Source of the DNA: Mycobacterium sp.
GTDB taxonomy: Bacteria > Actinomycetota > Actinomycetes > Mycobacteriales > Mycobacteriaceae
Length of the DNA: 9,089 bases
Assembly: GCA_023264755.1 (NCBI GenBank)
Contig: JAHFVB010000167.1
Location: 1 to 9,089, forward strand
Direction of reading: 5' to 3'
The position numbers and the translations under genes were made by a program. Below, one piece after another: positions 5,020-9,089 of this stretch. Every line of letters starts with the position of its first letter. The stretch's first letter is position 1. Below the pieces are notes generated by a model, which saw only the letters and a list, made by a program, of their open reading frames with translations, was not told the origin of the DNA and did not search any database.

Positions 5020-5754
5020 ATGCATCAGTGGCTGGCGGATCCGCCTTTCTTCAGCGGTCCGGGTCAGGGCACCCGCCAACTCGTCGAACTGTTCGTCGCA
5101 TTCGGGCTGACCGCGCTGATCGGGGTGGAGCGCGAGGTCCAGGGCAAGAGTGCCGGACTGCGCACCCAGACCATCGTCGGCACCGCGTCCGCGTTGATCC
5201 TGCTCGTCAGCAAGTACGGGTTCCAGGACGTGCTCGTCGAAGGCCTGGTCGTCGTGGACCCCTCCCGGGTGGCGGCCCAAATCGTCTCCGGTATCGGCTT
5301 TCTGGGAGCCGGCATCATCATCTTCCGCCGCGGCTCGGTGCACGGATTGACCACGGCGGCCGCGGTGTGGGAATCCGCCGCCATCGGCATGGCGGCCGGT
5401 TCGGGCCTGCTCCTGCTCGCGTGCACCGTCACTGCCATGCACTTCCTGATCGTGCTGGGCTTTCTGCCCGTGGCCCGGCTGTTGGCCGCCCGGCTGAACG
5501 GATCGGTCCGGTTGTTCATCACCTACGAGGAGGGCGGCGGCACCATGACCAACCTGCTGCGAGCCTGCGAACGACGACAATGGCAGCTGACCGAACTGAC
5601 CGTCGCCGGACCCGGCGCGGCGCTCGAAGCGGAACCGGGACAAGCCGGGGTGGAACTGACGATCTCCGGCCCGGGAGTGCTGAAGGCGCCGGCCGCCCTG
5701 GCAGCCATCGCAGGGGTGACGACGATCCGGCAGCTCGACGACGACCCGGATTGA
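5020..5754 (+). CDS. MgtC/SapB family membrane protein
   Basis: This 244-residue inner-membrane protein has the MgtC/SapB core. The segment LTALIGVEREVQGKSAGLRTQT (about residues 30-51) carries the family GxER...AGLRT signature. It is followed by VSGIGFLGAGIII (89-101), VHGLTTAAAVWESAAIGMAAGSG (107-129) and a last hydrophobic stretch (130-155), giving about five membrane helices. Residues about 163-244 form a soluble tail that looks ACT-like, though with weak sequence signal. Known MgtC proteins are needed for growth in low Mg2+ and inside macrophages, and inhibit the F1Fo ATP synthase in Salmonella. M. tuberculosis has Rv1811, but at another locus. Whether this protein shares that role is inference, because the family also contains unrelated-function SapB members. 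It is divergent from tRNA-Cys and convergent with the MFS gene, and is likely monocistronic. Confidence 0.9.
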   Translation: MHQWLADPPFFSGPGQGTRQLVELFVAFGLTALIGVEREVQGKSAGLRTQTIVGTASALILLVSKYGFQDVLVEGLVVVDPSRVAAQIVSGIGFLGAGIIIFRRGSVHGLTTAAAVWESAAIGMAAGSGLLLLACTVTAMHFLIVLGFLPVARLLAARLNGSVRLFITYEEGGGTMTNLLRACERRQWQLTELTVAGPGAALEAEPGQAGVELTISGPGVLKAPAALAAIAGVTTIRQLDDDPD

Positions 5755-5790
5755 GGCCGGCCAACCCACACTGCCGGACCGGGACGGGCG

Positions 5791-7191
5791 CTAGGCCTCC
5801 TGGCCGCGACTGGCCCGGTACGACGCCACGCACCCGACCGCGGCCAGTACGCCGAACACCGCGAACAGCCAGCGCGCGGCCGTCGCGTCACCACGATCGG
5901 TGGCATTCACGACGATGCCCGCCAAGCCGGCGCCGAACGCGCCGCAGATCAGCTGCACGGTGTTGATCGCCGCCGCGGCGGTCCCGCCTTCGCCAGGGTC
6001 GGAGACGCTCCCCATCGCCCACGCCGACAGGTGCGGCCACGCCATCCCCACCCCGACGCCGGTGGTCGCCAGAGCCACCACCCACACGGCGATCACCCCC
6101 AGCGGAGGGTCGGCGACGAGGCTGACCGAGCCCAGCCCCAGTCCCAGGGCCATCACCAGCGGGGCGACGGTGACCATGCGCACGATCACCCGTGCCTTGC
6201 TCACCGAGGCGCTGGCGATTTCGCCCACCGTCCAACCGACGGCCAGCGCCACCCCGAGGAAACCCGCCGCCACCGGCACCAGATGCGCTAGCCGCTGCCC
6301 GAAGAACGGGACGTACATGTCGGCCATGGTGGCGGCCATGAGCACGCCGAGGGTGAGGTAGATCCACTTCAGCGGGCCCGGCCGGAAGGCCGTGGGCGGC
6401 AACACCGAAGCGGTCGTCCGACGGTCGACGACCAGGAACACGGCGACCAGCGCGCCACCGAGGGCCACCAGCGCGATCGTGACGACGACGCTGCGCTGGA
6501 TTCCCGCGACGCTGACCGCCAGCGCCGCCAGCCCGAGCAGCACCAGCGACCAGACTGGGATCCGCTGTTGGGCCAACGCATCGTCGTCGGCCGGTCGGGC
6601 CGGAAGCGCGAACGGCACCAGCGTCGCCATCGCGACGGTCAACACCGCCAGCCCCCCGAAGGCCCAGCGCCAGGAGCCGTATTGCGCGAACAGTCCGCCC
6701 GCAGCGGGTCCGACCAACGTACCGACGCCCCACATCGCCGAGACGAGCGCGGACGCCTTGGTCCAAAGTGTCTGTGGTAGAGCCGAATTGATGACGGCGT
6801 ACCCCAGTCCGGCCAGCAGCCCGCCGGCCGCACCTTGCACGGTCCGCCCCACCAGGAGCAGCTCCATCGTCGGCGCAATGGCACACAACAGGCTGCCCAA
6901 TCCGAACACCCCGAGCGCCGCCAGATAGGCCCGCCGCGGTCCGAACCGAGACAGCAACGCACCCACCGTGGTGGCTGCCGCGACGGAGGCCACCAGGTAG
7001 ACCGTCGTGACCCACGCGTATAGCCGTTGGCCACCGATCTCGGCGACCGTGCTGGGCAACAGACTGATGGTCAGGAACTCGTTGGTGGCGTATAGCGCGA
7101 CCCCTCCGGCGAGCACGGTGGAAGCACCGAGCTGCTTGGGGCCCAATAGTTCGCGCCATCCACCTGCGGGCGTCGCTTCGGTCTGACTCAC
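5791..7191 (-). CDS. MFS multidrug efflux transporter, Rv1634-like
   Basis: This 466-residue polytopic protein of the major facilitator superfamily resembles proton-driven drug exporters. An acidic residue lies early in the first helix region (NEF, Glu38). Motif A-like GALLSRFGPRRAY is at 77-89, the fourth helix has LLVGRTVQGAAGG (112-124), and the exporter-type motif C, VGTLVGPAAGG, is at 156-166. A second bundle follows a hydrophilic linker (about 197-212). Length and location next to uvrB match Rv1634 (471 residues), reported to lower fluoroquinolone susceptibility; substrates here are inferred. A TTG at 7212 would add seven residues but falls inside a perfect palindrome upstream of the -10 box. 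The GTG at 7191 is preferred because a TACGGT hexamer sits exactly at -12 to -7. The stop is 36 bases from that of the convergent mgtC-like gene. Confidence 0.93.
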   Translation of the reverse strand: MSQTEATPAGGWRELLGPKQLGASTVLAGGVALYATNEFLTISLLPSTVAEIGGQRLYAWVTTVYLVASVAAATTVGALLSRFGPRRAYLAALGVFGLGSLLCAIAPTMELLLVGRTVQGAAGGLLAGLGYAVINSALPQTLWTKASALVSAMWGVGTLVGPAAGGLFAQYGSWRWAFGGLAVLTVAMATLVPFALPARPADDDALAQQRIPVWSLVLLGLAALAVSVAGIQRSVVVTIALVALGGALVAVFLVVDRRTTASVLPPTAFRPGPLKWIYLTLGVLMAATMADMYVPFFGQRLAHLVPVAAGFLGVALAVGWTVGEIASASVSKARVIVRMVTVAPLVMALGLGLGSVSLVADPPLGVIAVWVVALATTGVGVGMAWPHLSAWAMGSVSDPGEGGTAAAAINTVQLICGAFGAGLAGIVVNATDRGDATAARWLFAVFGVLAAVGCVASYRASRGQEA

Positions 7192-7197
7192 GTGATC

Positions 7198-7203
7198 ACC
7201 GTA
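7198..7203 (-). promoter_or_regulatory. Predicted -10 box of the MFS gene (leaderless GTG start)
   Basis: On the minus strand TACGGT lies exactly at -12 to -7 relative to the G of the GTG at 7191. There is no Shine-Dalgarno sequence before that GTG. This supports a leaderless transcript and decides the start codon. Confidence 0.55.
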
Positions 7204-7204
7204 G

Positions 7205-7226
7205 GAGCTCAACCATGGTTGAGCTC
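7205..7226. promoter_or_regulatory. Perfect 22-bp palindrome, likely operator of the MFS promoter
   Basis: GAGCTCAACCA (7205-7215) is followed directly by its exact reverse complement (7216-7226), a dyad with no spacer and no mismatch. It ends one base upstream of the MFS -10 box and covers about -14 to -35. Such symmetry at this position is typical of operators for dimeric drug-responsive regulators (TetR, MarR or MerR type). No regulator gene occurs in the window. Confidence 0.7.
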
Positions 7227-7228
7227 AA
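7223..7228 (-). promoter_or_regulatory. Candidate -35 element of the MFS promoter
   Basis: TTGAGC on the minus strand matches TTGACA in its first four bases and lies 19 bases upstream of TACGGT. It overlaps the distal end of the palindrome. A 19-bp spacer is longer than the usual 17 and is typical of MerR/SoxR-controlled promoters. Confidence 0.4.
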
Positions 7229-7296
7229 GCCCGTCTTCCGGCCAGCTGCTCTGACACGATCGACCTGCAGAAACATCGACCCGCGAAACGCAGTGC

Positions 7297-9089
7297 CTAC
7301 TTCAGGCCGGCCGCGTCCATGCCCCGCAGTTCCTTCTTGAGGTCTGCGATCTCGTCGCGAATGCGGGCGGCCAACTCGAACTGCAGATCGCGTGCTGCCG
7401 CCATCATCTGAGCGGTCATGTCCTTGATCAGGTCGGCCAGCTCCGCTCGCGGCATGCTCTTGGTATCGCGGCCCTCGTAGACGCCGGCACTGACCGCGCG
7501 GCCCGGCTCACCCTGGGCGCGCCGACCGCGGGAAGCATTGCGTCCCGAACCGCCCACCTCCACGGTCTCGCTGTCCTCGGCCTCGCGGTACACCTGGTCG
7601 AGGATGTCGGCGATCTTCTTGCGCAGCGGCATGGGATCGATGCCGTGGGCCTCGTTGTAGGCCACCTGCTTGGCCCGCCGGCGATCGGTCTCGTCGATGG
7701 CCTCCCGCATCGAGTCGGTGATCTTGTCGGCGTACATGTGGACTTCACCGGAGACGTTGCGCGCCGCCCGGCCGATCGTCTGGATCAGGCTGCGGGCCGA
7801 CCGGAGGAAGCCCTCCTTGTCGGCATCCAAGATCGACACCAGCGACACCTCGGGAAGGTCGAGACCTTCGCGGTGCAGGTTGATGCCGACCAGGACGTCG
7901 TAGTCCCCCAGCCGAAGCTGTCGGAGCAGCTCGACCCGTCGCAGCGTGTCGACCTCGGAGTGCAGGTAACGCACTCGAATGCCGGCCTCCAGGAGATAGT
8001 CGGTGAGGTCCTCGGCCATCTTCTTGGTCAGGGTCGTCACCAACACGCGTTCGTCGATTTCGGTGCGCTTGCGAATTTCGCCGATCAGGTCGTCGATCTG
8101 CCCCTTCGTCGGCTTGACCACGATCTTCGGGTCGACCAATCCGGTCGGGCGGATCACCTGTTCGACGAACTCACCACCGGTCTGGCTCAACTCGTACGGT
8201 CCCGGAGTGGCCGACAGGTACACCGTCTGGCCCACGCGATCGGCGAACTCCTCCCAGGTCAACGGCCTGTTGTCGACGGCGGACGGCAGCCGAAAGCCGA
8301 AGTCGACCAGGTTGCGCTTACGCGACATGTCGCCCTCGTACATGCCGCCGATCTGCGGCACGGTGACGTGGGACTCGTCGATGACCATCAAGAAGTCTTC
8401 GGGGAAGTAGTCGATCAGGGTCGCCGGCGCGGTGCCCGCTCCCCGGCCGTCGATGTGGCGGGAGTAGTTCTCGATCCCGGAGCAGAACCCGACCTGCTTC
8501 ATCATCTCCAGGTCGTAATTCGTCCGCATCCGCAGCCGCTGAGCCTCCAGCAGCTTGCCCTGCCCCTCCAGTTCGGCGAGCCGCTCCTCGAGTTCCCGTT
8601 CGATCGACGAGATGGCCTGCGCCATCCGCTCGGGCCCCGCGACGTAGTGCGTCGCGGGAAAGACCCGCAGCGAGTCGACCTTGCGCACCACGTCACCGGT
8701 CAGCGGGTGCATGTAGTACAGCGCCTCGATTTCGTCGCCGAAGAACTCGATGCGAATCGCCAGTTCCTCGTACGACGGGATGATCTCGACGGTGTCGCCG
8801 CGCACCCGGAACGATCCTCTGGTGAACGCCATGTCGTTGCGGCTGTACTGCACGTCGACCAAGAGCCGCAACAGGGCGTCCCGCGGTACTTCGTCGCCGA
8901 CCTTCAGTTCCACCGACCGATCCAGGTAGGACTGCGGCGTGCCGAGGCCGTAGATGCAGGACACCGAGGCCACCACCACCACGTCACGGCGGGACAGCAG
9001 GCTCGAGGTGGCCGAGTGCCGAAGCCGCTCGACGTCGTCGTTGATCGAGCTGTCCTTCTCGATGTAGGTGTCGGTCTGCGCGATGTAGG
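7297..9089 (-). CDS. uvrB: UvrABC excinuclease subunit B, N-terminal part outside window
   Basis: This is the C-terminal about 596 residues of UvrB, the damage-verifying helicase-like subunit of nucleotide excision repair that is loaded by UvrA and recruits UvrC. The frame stays open to the window edge, so roughly the first 100 residues with the Walker A motif are missing. The visible part starts inside the beta-hairpin region ([20 protein letters not shown]). It then shows SVSCIYGLG, helicase motif II MVIDESH (DESH at 8379-8368), the YLSATP motif [16 protein letters not shown] (motif V) and QTIGRAARN (motif VI, 7782-7756). The C-terminal UVR domain that contacts UvrC spans about 7449-7333 and includes [22 protein letters not shown], with an Ala/Arg/Gly-rich linker before it. 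It is complete at the 3' end. The MFS gene follows on the same strand after 105 bases but has its own promoter. Confidence 0.98.
   Translation of the reverse strand, partial: YIAQTDTYIEKDSSINDDVERLRHSATSSLLSRRDVVVVASVSCIYGLGTPQSYLDRSVELKVGDEVPRDALLRLLVDVQYSRNDMAFTRGSFRVRGDTVEIIPSYEELAIRIEFFGDEIEALYYMHPLTGDVVRKVDSLRVFPATHYVAGPERMAQAISSIERELEERLAELEGQGKLLEAQRLRMRTNYDLEMMKQVGFCSGIENYSRHIDGRGAGTAPATLIDYFPEDFLMVIDESHVTVPQIGGMYEGDMSRKRNLVDFGFRLPSAVDNRPLTWEEFADRVGQTVYLSATPGPYELSQTGGEFVEQVIRPTGLVDPKIVVKPTKGQIDDLIGEIRKRTEIDERVLVTTLTKKMAEDLTDYLLEAGIRVRYLHSEVDTLRRVELLRQLRLGDYDVLVGINLHREGLDLPEVSLVSILDADKEGFLRSARSLIQTIGRAARNVSGEVHMYADKITDSMREAIDETDRRRAKQVAYNEAHGIDPMPLRKKIADILDQVYREAEDSETVEVGGSGRNASRGRRAQGEPGRAVSAGVYEGRDTKSMPRAELADLIKDMTAQMMAAARDLQFELAARIRDEIADLKKELRGMDAAGLK

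Noticed and set aside
5755..5790. GGCCGGCC palindrome and CCGGC/GCCGG arms between the mgtC-like and MFS stops
   Set aside because: The 5-bp stem with an 11-base loop is too weak, and too common at this GC content, to call a terminator.
7192..7212. TTG at 7212 as the MFS start
   Set aside because: It lies within the palindromic operator and upstream of the -10 box that fits the GTG at 7191; the seven extra residues have no support.

Overview
The window is high-GC and carries a gene order typical of mycobacteria. Read from right to left it matches the Mycobacterium tuberculosis block uvrB (Rv1633) - MFS efflux pump (Rv1634) - LAM-capping mannosyltransferase (Rv1635c) - universal stress protein (Rv1636) - metallo-beta-lactamase-fold hydrolase (Rv1637c). 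Relative orientations are conserved. Protein similarity is recalled from memory and no search was run. Extra genes interrupt the tuberculosis order, so a non-tuberculous Mycobacterium/Mycolicibacterium is the most likely source. The species is not determined.

Layout: 1-285 (+) is the C-terminal part of an MBL-fold hydrolase cut by the window edge. 351-851 (+) is a DUF427 protein. It converges on 899-1342 (-), a cAMP-binding-type universal stress protein. A gene-poor stretch, 1343-1813, separates this from 1814-3391 (+), a polytopic GT-C mannosyltransferase of the CapA type. That gene stops 3 bases before the stop of 3395-4255 (-), an acyl-CoA thioesterase II (TesB). Then come a small secreted protein at 4340-4744 (+), a tRNA-Cys gene at 4817-4887 (-), and an MgtC/SapB membrane protein at 5020-5754 (+). 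The MgtC gene converges on an MFS drug-exporter gene at 5791-7191 (-). The right end, 7297-9089 (-), is about 596 residues of the excision-repair protein UvrB, missing its N terminus.

The genes do not form one pathway. They are mostly single transcription units: DNA repair (uvrB), export (MFS), cell-envelope glycosylation (CapA-like), lipid/CoA metabolism (TesB), Mg2+/intramacrophage stress (MgtC), cAMP/stress (USP) and translation (tRNA-Cys). Four genes (DUF427, secreted protein, mgtC-like, MFS) lack a Shine-Dalgarno sequence and have a TANNNT -10 hexamer ending 6-7 bases before the start codon. This is the signature of leaderless mRNAs, which are common in mycobacteria.

The most interesting regulatory signal is a perfect 22-bp palindrome directly upstream of the MFS -10 box. 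It sits in a promoter with a long (19-bp) -35/-10 spacer, which looks like the operator of a dedicated drug- or redox-responsive regulator that is not encoded in the window. A second is a perfect 10-bp inverted repeat with an additional repeated half-site, between the divergent tRNA-Cys and mgtC-like genes. I found no CRISPR array, insertion sequence, phage gene or clearly new multi-gene system.
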